From: Flavobacteriales bacterium UBA1995
Lineage (GTDB): Bacteria; Bacteroidota; Bacteroidia; Flavobacteriales_D; Sanyastnellaceae
Assembly: GCA_002336475.1 (NCBI GenBank)
Contig: DDCX01000043.1
Coordinates: 1-17,211, forward strand
Reading direction: 5' to 3'
DNA: 17,211 nucleotides
The position numbers and the translations under genes are program-made. Shown here one piece after another: positions 1-6,663 of the stretch. Numbering within the stretch: the stretch's first letter is position 1; each line of letters opens with the position of its first letter. Below the pieces are notes generated by a model, which saw nothing but the letters and a program-made list of their open reading frames with translations, did no database searches and had not been told where the DNA came from.

Positions 1-1469
1 CCCACGCAGTTGTCGGTGTCGTCACAGATGCCATCGCCGTCGGCATCAGCGGAGCAAGTGCCTCCGCAGTTGCCCAGGACGTCAACCGTCAGACAGGATC
101 CGTCATCGTCTGTGGCTGCAGGGTCGAAGTTGCAGGCGTAGCTGTTGGTGCATCCGCTGGTTTCTGCGTCATCGCAGATGCCATCGCCATCGGTATCGGC
201 GGTGCATAGGCCACCACAAACGCCGAGGGCGTCATCGTATTGGCAACTGCCGTCCTCGACCGAGGCACAAGCGACGTAGTTGCAAGCAATGCTGTCGGTG
301 CAGCCTTCATATTCCAATAGCTCTTCAAGTGCATCGCAAATGCCATTGTTGTTGGCGTCTGCCTCGCAAGTGCCTCCGCAAACGCCGACGGCATCGGTCT
401 GGTTCCCATTACAGTCGCAGTCACCAATAGGGATGTTCGCGCAACCACATTGGTAGATAAGGCCAGGACCATTGCACACTCCACAGGCATCGAAATCACC
501 GATGCAGCCGTCTACATCATCACAAATGCCATCCGCGTCTTCGTCTTGCGTGCAGGACCCGCCGCAATCGCCCACCACATCGGTCACATTGCCTTCGCAA
601 TCGCAATCGCCTGCAGGGATGTCAGCACAGCCGCAATCATAGATAGCCCCGGGGCCGTTGCACACTCCGCAAGCATCATAGCTGCCTATGCAAGGATCGA
701 CATCGTCGCAGGTGCCGTCGCTGTCTTGGTCTGCAGAGCAAGTGCCGCCACATTCTCCCAAAACATCCAATGTGGTGCAACTGCCATCTTCATCGGTGGC
801 ATCTTCATCGTAATTGCAGGCATCCTCGTCGGTACAACCCGGGACTTCTGCATTGTCGCACACATTGTCTCCATCAACGTCTGCAGCACAATCGCCGTTG
901 CATATGCCTAGGGCATCATAGTTGCCAACGCACGGGTCAATGTCGTCGCAGATGCCGTCGTTGTCTGCATCTGCAGCGCAGTTCCCGTTGCATTCTCCCA
1001 ATGCGTCAAAACTTCCAACACAGGAGTCTACATCGTCGCAGATGCCATCGTTGTCTGCGTCTGCCTCACAAGTACCTCCGCATTCACCAAGCGCGTCGTC
1101 TTGGTTGCCGTCGCAGTCACAATCTCCTGTAGGATAGTTTGAGCATCCACAATCGTATACGGCACCGGGTCCGTTGCACACACCGCAAGCGTCGTAGTTG
1201 CCGACGCAAGGATCGACATCGTCGCAAATGCCATCGCTGTCGGCATCGGCTGTGCAGTCACCTCCGCACACCCCGACGGCATCCAGTTGGTTGCCGGCGC
1301 AATCACAATCACCAAAAGGAACATCAGCACATCCACAATCATGGATGGGACCTGGACCGTTGCAGATGTTGCATGCGTCATAAATACCAATGCACGGGTC
1401 ATTTTCGTCGCACACGCTGTCGCCATCTGCGTCATTCAGACAGTTGCCGTCGCAGTCCAGTCCACTGTC
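1..1469 (-). repeat. Coding tandem repeats with three interleaved Cys modules
   Basis: Within the large CDS, residues 285-773 are made of three module types. Module B, about 30-35 residues, reads roughly D.LG.CGG.C.AD.D.DGICDD.D.CVG. Module C, 27 residues, reads DACGVCNGPGAIYDCGC then ..P.GDCDC, at residues 315, 377, 549 and 611. Module A, 21 residues, reads GCTD..ACNY then D..AT.DDGSC, at residues 495, 673 and 723 (DNA 777-839, 243-305 and 93-155). B plus C makes a 62-residue (186-base) unit, repeated as 315 to 377 and as 549 to 611. Unit copies diverge in sequence, so this is old duplication and not a recent perfect repeat. Confidence 0.85.
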
Positions 1470-2321
1470 TGCATACTCACAACCGGCATTCGGGTCATTG
1501 GGGCAGATTGAACTGAGCTGGCTTACAAAGAGAATGCTAGAGGTTCCATCGGCCTCTCCATTGGGACCTGAGCCAAAGTCAGGAAAATATTGACCGGAAA
1601 TTTCAACGTCAACTGTGCCGTCTGTTGTCAGTTGCGCTATGAGAACCTTGCCGTCATCATCGGCCAAACCTTGGTCGTTTCCATCGTTGAAGATGTACCA
1701 CAAACCTCCAATGAGGTCATCCATGATCAGGTCTTCACCAGCTTCGAAATTGGCGTTCCAGTTCTGATTGGGGCTTGAAATGGCGCTTACGGTAGCACTG
1801 GGTGCTCCTTCTTCTGGTGCATGACCAATGGTCACCCAACTGTCATATGCCAAGGCAGGGAATATTCCGAGCAAAGTGCCCATAATACCCGTAGCTGTGG
1901 AGCTTCCATATTGGTCTTGATAGAATGATGTCGTTGAGGTGATGCGAATTTGTGAAGGAGTGGCATCCTCATCGGCTTGGGGTGACCCAGGTGGACAGCT
2001 TGAGAATTCGCAAGTGCCATCGTCATAGGTGGCCGCAGGAGCATAATTGCAAGCGGAATTGTCGGTGCACCCCATAAGGATGGTGCTGATGGCCGATAGA
2101 AAATTGTCAGGTTCTGGAAGGTTGACATAGACCCTGTAGGTGGTCATTCCTGCCAATGCCCCAGTTTCATGAACAGCATGTGTCTCCATGGTGACGCATG
2201 CGGATGTGGTCCCTACCTCGGTGTTGCTGGGGTCGTAGTTGCAAGCGGAGGTATCGGAACATTGAGCCAAGACCAGGTTAGTGCTCAGAAGCAAAGCAAA
2301 GGACAGCAAGAAGAAACGCAT
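1..2321 (-). CDS. Large secreted Cys-rich repeat protein, N-terminal 773 residues (partial, continues past left edge)
   Basis: The ATG is at 2321-2319 and the frame stays open to base 1, so the C-terminus is missing. Residues 1-19 (MRFFLLSFALLLSTNLVLA) form a typical Sec signal peptide ending before QC. Two GCTD-type Cys modules follow at about 21-43 and 84-104. Residues 120-270 form a non-repetitive region with motifs such as TYRVYV (just before the second module), YDSWVTIG and NFEAGEDLIMDD, resembling a module I recall from marine Bacteroidota surface proteins. From about 285 onward the protein is almost wholly Cys/Asp/Gly-rich repeats. These include DADxDGICDDxD segments that look like thrombospondin type-3 calcium loops. 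It is probably an exported adhesin or cell-surface structural protein held rigid by disulfides and Ca2+. A type IX secretion C-terminal domain would be expected but lies outside the window. Function is inferred. It has its own promoter just upstream and stands apart from the tRNA gene behind it. Confidence 0.9.
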   Translation of the reverse strand, partial: MRFFLLSFALLLSTNLVLAQCSDTSACNYDPSNTEVGTTSACVTMETHAVHETGALAGMTTYRVYVNLPEPDNFLSAISTILMGCTDNSACNYAPAATYDDGTCEFSSCPPGSPQADEDATPSQIRITSTTSFYQDQYGSSTATGIMGTLLGIFPALAYDSWVTIGHAPEEGAPSATVSAISSPNQNWNANFEAGEDLIMDDLIGGLWYIFNDGNDQGLADDDGKVLIAQLTTDGTVDVEISGQYFPDFGSGPNGEADGTSSILFVSQLSSICPNDPNAGCEYADSGLDCDGNCLNDADGDSVCDENDPCIGIYDACNICNGPGPIHDCGCADVPFGDCDCAGNQLDAVGVCGGDCTADADSDGICDDVDPCVGNYDACGVCNGPGAVYDCGCSNYPTGDCDCDGNQDDALGECGGTCEADADNDGICDDVDSCVGSFDALGECNGNCAADADNDGICDDIDPCVGNYDALGICNGDCAADVDGDNVCDNAEVPGCTDEDACNYDEDATDEDGSCTTLDVLGECGGTCSADQDSDGTCDDVDPCIGSYDACGVCNGPGAIYDCGCADIPAGDCDCEGNVTDVVGDCGGSCTQDEDADGICDDVDGCIGDFDACGVCNGPGLIYQCGCANIPIGDCDCNGNQTDAVGVCGGTCEADANNNGICDALEELLEYEGCTDSIACNYVACASVEDGSCQYDDALGVCGGLCTADTDGDGICDDAETSGCTNSYACNFDPAATDDDGSCLTVDVLGNCGGTCSADADGDGICDDTDNCV

Positions 2322-2338
2322 GAATTAGGTTAAGCCTT

Positions 2339-2369
2339 TAAAGATAGTGTTTAGGCGTAACTATTTCAA
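2339..2369 (-). promoter_or_regulatory. Bacteroidota-type promoter of the large repeat protein
   Basis: On the minus strand a TTG (2369-2367) is followed after 20 bases by TATCTTTA (2346-2339). This fits the Bacteroidota -33/-7 pattern TTTG-N19-21-TAnnTTTG with one mismatch in the last base. The start codon lies 17 bases beyond the -7 box, giving a leader of about 10-12 bases. The surrounding 2322-2410 stretch is markedly AT-rich. Confidence 0.6.
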
Positions 2370-2422
2370 TGTTCGTTATTAATAAATAGAGTTTAGTCTA
2401 TTTTTTTGATGGGGTGGCGCAT

Positions 2423-2450
2423 AAAAAAAGCCCGGTAAAACCGGGCTTTT
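2423..2450 (-). terminator. Rho-independent terminator of tRNA-Met
   Basis: A perfect 10-bp stem (AAAAGCCCGG at 2426-2435 with CCGGGCTTTT at 2441-2450) has a 5-base loop. Read on the minus strand it ends in a run of seven T (2429-2423). It sits 8 bases after the tRNA-Met 3' end. The plus-strand side has only four T and then GGAGG, so minus is the functional direction. Confidence 0.85.
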
Positions 2451-2457
2451 GGAGGTG

Positions 2458-2531
2458 TAGCGAGAGAGAGACTTGAACTCTCGACCTCAGGATTATGAAT
2501 CCTGCGCTCTAACCAGCTGAGCTACCTCGCC
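2458..2531 (-). tRNA. tRNA-Met (anticodon CAU), 74 nt
   Basis: A full cloverleaf can be drawn on the minus strand: acceptor GGCGAGG with TCTCGCT, D arm GCTC/GAGC, anticodon stem CAGGA/TCCTG around the loop TTCATAA, five-base variable region AGGTC, and T arm GAGAG-TTCAAGT-CTCTC. The anticodon is CAU. The body resembles the elongator tRNA-Met known from Bacteroidota more than a lysidine tRNA-Ile2 or the initiator, because an initiator would carry three G-C pairs in the anticodon stem. The acceptor has G-U pairs at both ends (1-72 and 7-66). CCA is not encoded (CAC follows the discriminator A), so the CCA-adding enzyme is required. Confidence 0.93.
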
Positions 2532-2560
2532 GTCCAATTCCGCTATGGCGAAACGGGCGG

Positions 2561-2588
2561 CAAATGTAGCAAGAAGGATGATTCCAAA
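2561..2588 (-). promoter_or_regulatory. Promoter of tRNA-Met
   Basis: TACATTTG on the minus strand (2568-2561) is a perfect TAnnTTTG -7 box, placed 29 bases before the tRNA 5' end. A TTTG lies at 2588-2585, but the spacing is only 16 bases, shorter than the usual 19-21, so the upstream element is less certain than the -7 box. Confidence 0.55.
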
Positions 2589-2644
2589 TGCGTGTTTTTG
2601 TGAATCTTGACAATCATCATAGGGATTCAGCCCTTTCGCAATTG

Positions 2645-2652
2645 TATCTTTG
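2645..2652 (+). promoter_or_regulatory. -7 element of the START-like gene
   Basis: TATCTTTG is a perfect TAnnTTTG box 18 bases before the ATG at 2671, predicting a short leader of about 12 bases. No TTG occurs at the expected 19-21 base spacing upstream. The site lies back-to-back with the tRNA-Met promoter. Confidence 0.6.
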
Positions 2653-2670
2653 CGGCATTCCTATTTAAGC

Positions 2671-3057
2671 ATGGACCTTGTTGAATTTCAAGTAGAGGTG
2701 CCGATTCAGGCGAGCAAGGGTTCGATTTTTAGTCGACTCAACAACCCCAGTGGTCTTTCAGAATGGTTTGCAGATGATGTGAACATCAAGAAGGACGTCT
2801 TCACTTTTTTCTGGGATGGATCAGAGGAGTCTGCAAGGTTGATTTCTCAAAAGCGCGAGGAATTCGTGAAGTACCGCTGGATGGAGCACGAGGAAGAAGG
2901 AGAAAAGTCCTTCTTTGAAATGCGGATTAAGATTGACCCCCTCACGGGAGACACTGCCCTATTGGTGACGGATTTCGCAGAGGACGATGAAATCGAAGAG
3001 GCCAAGCTGCTTTGGACAAAACAGCTGGGTGACCTCAAGCGCGTACTGGGAGGCTGA
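2671..3057 (+). CDS. START-like domain protein (AHSA1/SRPBCC fold), 128 aa
   Basis: The protein begins MDLVEFQVEVPIQASKGSIF. Near residues 23-41 it has the landmarks NPSGLSEWFADDV and TFFWDG, followed by alternating beta strands and an amphipathic C-terminal helix (EEAKLLWTKQLGDLKRVL). This layout matches the small START-like/AHSA1 proteins common in Bacteroidota, in which one helix-grip domain forms a hydrophobic ligand cavity. No ligand or partner is evident. A TTG 21 bases upstream extends the frame, but it overlaps the -7 box, so the ATG is preferred. The gene is monocistronic and ends 8 bases before the stop of the convergent trmN6. Confidence 0.85.
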   Translation: MDLVEFQVEVPIQASKGSIFSRLNNPSGLSEWFADDVNIKKDVFTFFWDGSEESARLISQKREEFVKYRWMEHEEEGEKSFFEMRIKIDPLTGDTALLVTDFAEDDEIEEAKLLWTKQLGDLKRVLGG

Positions 3058-3065
3058 TTGGCCGT

Positions 3066-3800
3066 CTAGGTTCCCTTGAGATAAGGGCGCACAATATCTA
3101 AATATGCTTCGGTGAAGTCCAGTGTGGCTTTTCCTTCTAGGGTGAGTTCTCCATACTGAGTGCTCACCTTGTCATGCGTTTTGACCCACTCGGTGATCAC
3201 GCGTTTGGCTGGCAGATGTTGCATCGTCTTGATGTGGGTCGTCTGCTTGATTCCAAATCCAAATCCGGATGCCCACCCGTTCCATTCTTGTAGCCGGTCT
3301 ATGGGCCAAATTGTGCAAAGCCTCCCTCCTTCTTTGAGCAGGCTTGCGGCCGCTTTGACAAGGTCTCCCATGGGCAGTGTATCATCGTGTCGAGCCAGGT
3401 TTCTTGCGGCGTTCTGCGATTTTGGTTTGCTCTTGAAAAACGGAGGGTTCGATACAATGAGGTCAAAGGTGCATTTCCACTCGGGATGGGTATCGGTTGC
3501 ACTTTGAATGGCCCCTTGCCAGGCTTTGGCCTGTGCTGGAAAGGGTTGTGTCAAGTAATTCTCCTTGCACTGTAAAGCAGCATCTGGTTCGAGTTCTACG
3601 CCGAAAAGCTCGGCTCCAGGAATCATCCTTTGAAGCAACATGATGCCAACGTAGCCATTTCCTGCGCCGATGTCCATCACGCGTCTCGCGTCTTGAACAG
3701 GACACCAACAACCCAGAACGATACCGTCGGTGCCTACTTTCATCGCGGCACCGTCTTGCCCGACCGTAAAGGTTTTGAAATGAAATGGGCCTTTGGCCAT
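3066..3800 (-). CDS. trmN6: tRNA1(Val) (adenine(37)-N6)-methyltransferase, 244 aa
   Basis: A SAM-dependent methyltransferase of the TrmN6/YfiC family, which makes m6A at position 37, next to the anticodon, of tRNA1-Val. Visible marks are the N-terminal substrate loop MKVGTDGIVLG (residues 20-30), the SAM-binding motif DIGAGNGYVG (43-52), the acidic motif-II region GVELEPDA (67-74) and the catalytic NPPFF (118-122) of N6-adenine methylases. Length is normal for the family. It is the last gene of the minus-strand operon, starting 9 bases after the PaaY-like gene, and there is no hairpin between it and the convergent START-like gene. Specificity for tRNA1-Val is taken from the family. Confidence 0.9.
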   Translation of the reverse strand: MAKGPFHFKTFTVGQDGAAMKVGTDGIVLGCWCPVQDARRVMDIGAGNGYVGIMLLQRMIPGAELFGVELEPDAALQCKENYLTQPFPAQAKAWQGAIQSATDTHPEWKCTFDLIVSNPPFFKSKPKSQNAARNLARHDDTLPMGDLVKAAASLLKEGGRLCTIWPIDRLQEWNGWASGFGFGIKQTTHIKTMQHLPAKRVITEWVKTHDKVSTQYGELTLEGKATLDFTEAYLDIVRPYLKGT

Positions 3801-3809
3801 GATGTGGGC

Positions 3810-4409
3810 TTATCCGCCTTTTCTGCGTTGTTGCCAGGTTTCAAAGGTGGGAAAGGACTCGGGCCTTTCTGTTGGAACTTCTGTCAGCGGATCAACTTCC
3901 TCAAGAGCGCCGTGGCAATCTGCGGGAAGGCCCTGATAGATTCCTGTTCCTTCTACCTTGTGGGCATGCATGGCATCGGATACGGGGCCGATCTCTTGGG
4001 CTGGATTGCCTGCAATGATTCGACGCTCGGGCCATCTGCTTCCCGCTTTGAGAAAGGACAATGCGCCCACAATGCTGCCCGGGCCGACATAGACATCATC
4101 CATCACCACTGCATTCATTCCGATCAGGCACTGTGCGCCTAAATGAGCGCCGTGGATGACGGCACCGTGGCCTACATGCGCACCTGGCTCAAGGCGCACG
4201 GTCGTTCCCGGGAACATATGGACCACGCAATTTTCTTGGACGTTGCAGCCATCGGCAATTTCAATCCTTCCCCAATCTCCACGAAGAACAGCACCGGCGC
4301 CAATAAAACAATCAGCCCCGATGGTGACATGCCCGATCACGACCGCTTGCGGATGCACAAAAGCAGAGGGGTGCACCACAGGTACCATGCCTTTGAAGGA
4401 TTGAATCAT
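3810..4409 (-). CDS. paaY: PaaY-like/gamma-carbonic-anhydrase-family hexapeptide protein, 199 aa
   Basis: A left-handed beta-helix protein. Hexapeptide repeats run from about residue 12 to 120 (HPSAFVHPQAVVIGHVTIGADCFIG opens the series). The zinc-site histidine motifs are HMFPG (about 64-68) and HVGHGAVIHGAHLG (about 78-91). An alpha-helical C-terminus follows from about 140. The PaaY branch (thioesterase/carbonic-anhydrase-like, acting beside phenylacetate degradation) is suggested by the GNPAQEIG segment, the long C-terminal extension and, above all, a PaaJ/PcaF-like thiolase directly upstream with an ATGA overlap. Whether it is a carbonic anhydrase, thioesterase or house-cleaning factor cannot be told from sequence. 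No other paa genes are in the window. Confidence 0.8.
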   Translation of the reverse strand: MIQSFKGMVPVVHPSAFVHPQAVVIGHVTIGADCFIGAGAVLRGDWGRIEIADGCNVQENCVVHMFPGTTVRLEPGAHVGHGAVIHGAHLGAQCLIGMNAVVMDDVYVGPGSIVGALSFLKAGSRWPERRIIAGNPAQEIGPVSDAMHAHKVEGTGIYQGLPADCHGALEEVDPLTEVPTERPESFPTFETWQQRRKGG

Positions 4410-5620
4410 GCTGCGTATGGATTTTCAAGAACCGTGGCATACCCCTGCCCCACTCCGATACAGAGGGTCACGAGTGCATATTTTCCGCCCGTGCGATGGA
4501 GTTGTTTTGCAGCCGTCAGTAACAGCCTCGCCCCTGTCATCCCCAAGGGATGTCCAAGGGCAATGGCACCGCCCTGTGGGTTGATCCGCGGATCGTCATC
4601 TTGCAAGCCGAGAGAACGGGTGCATGCTAGGGACTGCGCCGCGAAAGCTTCGTTGAGTTCGATGTGGTCCATTTGCTCCAAGCTGAGTCCGGACCGCTGC
4701 AGGGCTTTCTTGGATGCTTCAACTGGGCCAATGCCCATGATGCGGGGTTCTACGCCGACCACCGCGCTGGAGACCACCCGGGCAAGGGGCCGGAGACCCC
4801 AACGTTCAATGCCGGCATCATTGGACATGAGCAAGGCACAGGCGCCATCGTTTAGCCCACTGCTGTTGCCTGCAGTTACTGAGCCTCCTTCTTTTCTAAA
4901 AGCCGGCCTGAGCTTGGCCAATATTTCTGTGGTTGTTCCGGCCCTTATGAATTCGTCTTCAGCAAAAACGAGGTCTTCTTGCTTGCGGCGTGGGATGTGA
5001 ACGGGGGCAATTTCTTCTGCGAGATGTCCCGCTTCTTGGGCGGATTGGGCCTTGTTTTGGGAAGCTGCGGCGAATTTGTCTTGATCTGCTCGGCTAATGT
5101 TGTGCAGGTCCACCAGGTTTTCGGCGGTAGAACCCATGCCCTCAGTTCCATAGAGGGCGTCGAGTTTGGGATTGATAAAACGCCATCCGAAACTGGTGTC
5201 GTGCATTTGAACGTCACGTCCAAAAGCTGAGCTGGCTTTGCTCATGACCCATGGCCCACGCGTCATATGCTCCATGCCACCTGCGATCATGAGGTCCGCG
5301 TCACCGGTATGCAATGCACGCGATGCATGGACTGCAGCGGCCATTCCCGATGCGCACAAACGGTTGATGGTTTCACCGGGCACGGTGTACGGCAATCCGG
5401 CGAGTAGTAATGCCATTCGGGCCACGTTCCGGTTGTCTTCGCCGGCCTGATTGGCGCAGCCCATGAGAACGTCATCAACATGGGCGGCATCGAGTTCGGG
5501 GTGGCGGTCCATCAAGGACCGTATGGCATGGGCAGCCAAGTCGTCGGCCCTGAGGGTAGACAGTGTCCCGCCAAACTTTCCAATGGGCGTTCTTATGCCG
5601 TCAATCAGATATGCATTCAT
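4406..5620 (-). CDS. paaJ: Thiolase, 3-oxoadipyl-CoA/3-oxo-5,6-dehydrosuberyl-CoA type, 404 aa
   Basis: A thiolase-fold acyltransferase that cleaves a 3-oxoacyl-CoA with CoA to release acetyl-CoA. The nucleophile is Cys89 in NRLCASGM. The remaining active-site residues are in NEAFAAQ (323-329), GHPLGMTGAR (His357) and CIGVGQG (Cys387). The segment GCANQAGEDNRNVARMALL is diagnostic of the PcaF/PaaJ subgroup as I know it, and distinguishes it from plain acetyl-CoA acetyltransferases. The start MNAYLIDGIRTPIGK at 5620 is chosen over an in-frame upstream ATG because it matches thiolase N-termini and overlaps the preceding stop as ATGA. It is followed by the PaaY-like gene with the same kind of overlap. 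The substrate is an inference, and pcaF is the alternative name. Confidence 0.85.
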   Translation of the reverse strand: MNAYLIDGIRTPIGKFGGTLSTLRADDLAAHAIRSLMDRHPELDAAHVDDVLMGCANQAGEDNRNVARMALLLAGLPYTVPGETINRLCASGMAAAVHASRALHTGDADLMIAGGMEHMTRGPWVMSKASSAFGRDVQMHDTSFGWRFINPKLDALYGTEGMGSTAENLVDLHNISRADQDKFAAASQNKAQSAQEAGHLAEEIAPVHIPRRKQEDLVFAEDEFIRAGTTTEILAKLRPAFRKEGGSVTAGNSSGLNDGACALLMSNDAGIERWGLRPLARVVSSAVVGVEPRIMGIGPVEASKKALQRSGLSLEQMDHIELNEAFAAQSLACTRSLGLQDDDPRINPQGGAIALGHPLGMTGARLLLTAAKQLHRTGGKYALVTLCIGVGQGYATVLENPYAA

Positions 5621-6663
5621 GATTTGGAGGGTTGGGTAGGCATCCGGGTAAGGCTGCGCCAAAAATCAAGGATGGGGTTGAAAACGAAGGTTTGTACAAG
5701 GGCGCACTCGCCCTTGTGAACGGCGTACATCCTGCTTCCGTCGTGGGACAAAAGACGGCCTTCGGTATCATATTCTTCCATGATGGGGGCTTTCCAATGG
5801 AGGTCGAGGTTGACTTCGCTCCCATCCTTGTAATCGACTTTAAGTTTCCAAGCGACGGGGCTGTTTTTGAGGCTGTCTTGAGCGGCTGCGCTGAGGTGGC
5901 TGTTCCAAGTCTCGACATGGACTTTCTTAAAGCGAAGCCATTGGTCACGCAGAATGCCCTGCGGGAGGTTCATGGTTTGGCCGTTGTGTTGCGCTAAAAT
6001 TTGGTCGCCTGCTTCATTCCACCGCAGCGTAGCAGCGTTGCCTGTGTCGTCTAAGGGGATTGCAGTAATGGCCGCGATTTCATCGGCACGGGACTCATAT
6101 ACACCTGTGTAGCGCCACTCGTTTTCGTCGGTAAAAAACCGCGTGGACAGGAAGCCTGTAAACCCTTCTATATGCGTTACATACGGTGTTTCAGACCGGC
6201 CTGTTTCCCCCAACTCTAACAGCATGTGGGTTCCAGTATGGCTCTGGGTTGGGGTCCCGATGAACCAGGTCTTGGCTGGTGTGCTGATGTCGTCGGTGAA
6301 GATGTCGACGCGCTTTCCTGCCGAAGCCATCATTTTGAGCACGCCTTCTTTGGCAGACGCTCTGACAGGTTGGCGCACCGAAATTCGTTTGAACGTTTTG
6401 AGCAGCAGGTCTGTGGCGTCTTTTCGTGCTGGATAGCGGTCATTTAAGGACCACAGTCCGAGGGGATGACCGGGCACCCTTTTGACGACGGCCACCTGCC
6501 CGTTGTTGTCGGCAATTCGAATTTTCTGGACAAGCGCAGTATCGGAGACTGCAAAATGGGTGCTTTGGTCAGCATTGAGGCTGCCGGACTCAGGTGCAAA
6601 GGCGGTGTAGGCGCCAAAGGCGATCAGCACAATGATTGCCAAGGGAAAGACGGTGCGTTGCAT
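5617..6663 (-). CDS. DUF4340 domain protein, membrane-anchored, 348 aa
   Basis: The N-terminus is a single hydrophobic segment (TVFPLAIIVLIAFGAYTAF), a membrane anchor or uncleaved signal, followed by an extracytoplasmic domain. Landmarks matching Bacteroidota DUF4340 proteins are FAVSDTALVQKI, YPARKDATDLLLKTF, WFIGTPTQSHTGTHMLLEL and HIEGFTGFLSTRFF. DUF4340 proteins are widely encoded next to GldG-like ABC-2 transport genes in other phyla, and here the gene overlaps gldG as TGATG, so it is probably an accessory subunit of that transporter. The start at 6663 is preferred to one 20 codons upstream inside gldG, because the upstream residues (MAPCCPQEAPLD) do not look like a signal. No enzymatic motif is seen. 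Confidence 0.8.
   Translation of the reverse strand: MQRTVFPLAIIVLIAFGAYTAFAPESGSLNADQSTHFAVSDTALVQKIRIADNNGQVAVVKRVPGHPLGLWSLNDRYPARKDATDLLLKTFKRISVRQPVRASAKEGVLKMMASAGKRVDIFTDDISTPAKTWFIGTPTQSHTGTHMLLELGETGRSETPYVTHIEGFTGFLSTRFFTDENEWRYTGVYESRADEIAAITAIPLDDTGNAATLRWNEAGDQILAQHNGQTMNLPQGILRDQWLRFKKVHVETWNSHLSAAAQDSLKNSPVAWKLKVDYKDGSEVNLDLHWKAPIMEEYDTEGRLLSHDGSRMYAVHKGECALVQTFVFNPILDFWRSLTRMPTQPSKS

Noticed and set aside
1..1469. A CRISPR-like or satellite repeat, suggested by the regular recurrence of similar short segments
   Set aside because: The periodicity matches codons of protein modules in an open frame, copies vary at third positions, and there are no identical repeats with unique spacers.
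3058..3065. A terminator between the convergent START-like and trmN6 genes
   Set aside because: Only 8 bases separate the stops, and no hairpin with a T run is present.
4143..5000. A 285-codon plus-strand frame over the PaaY/thiolase junction
   Set aside because: It is antisense to two well-recognised genes and starts within one of them. No domain is seen.
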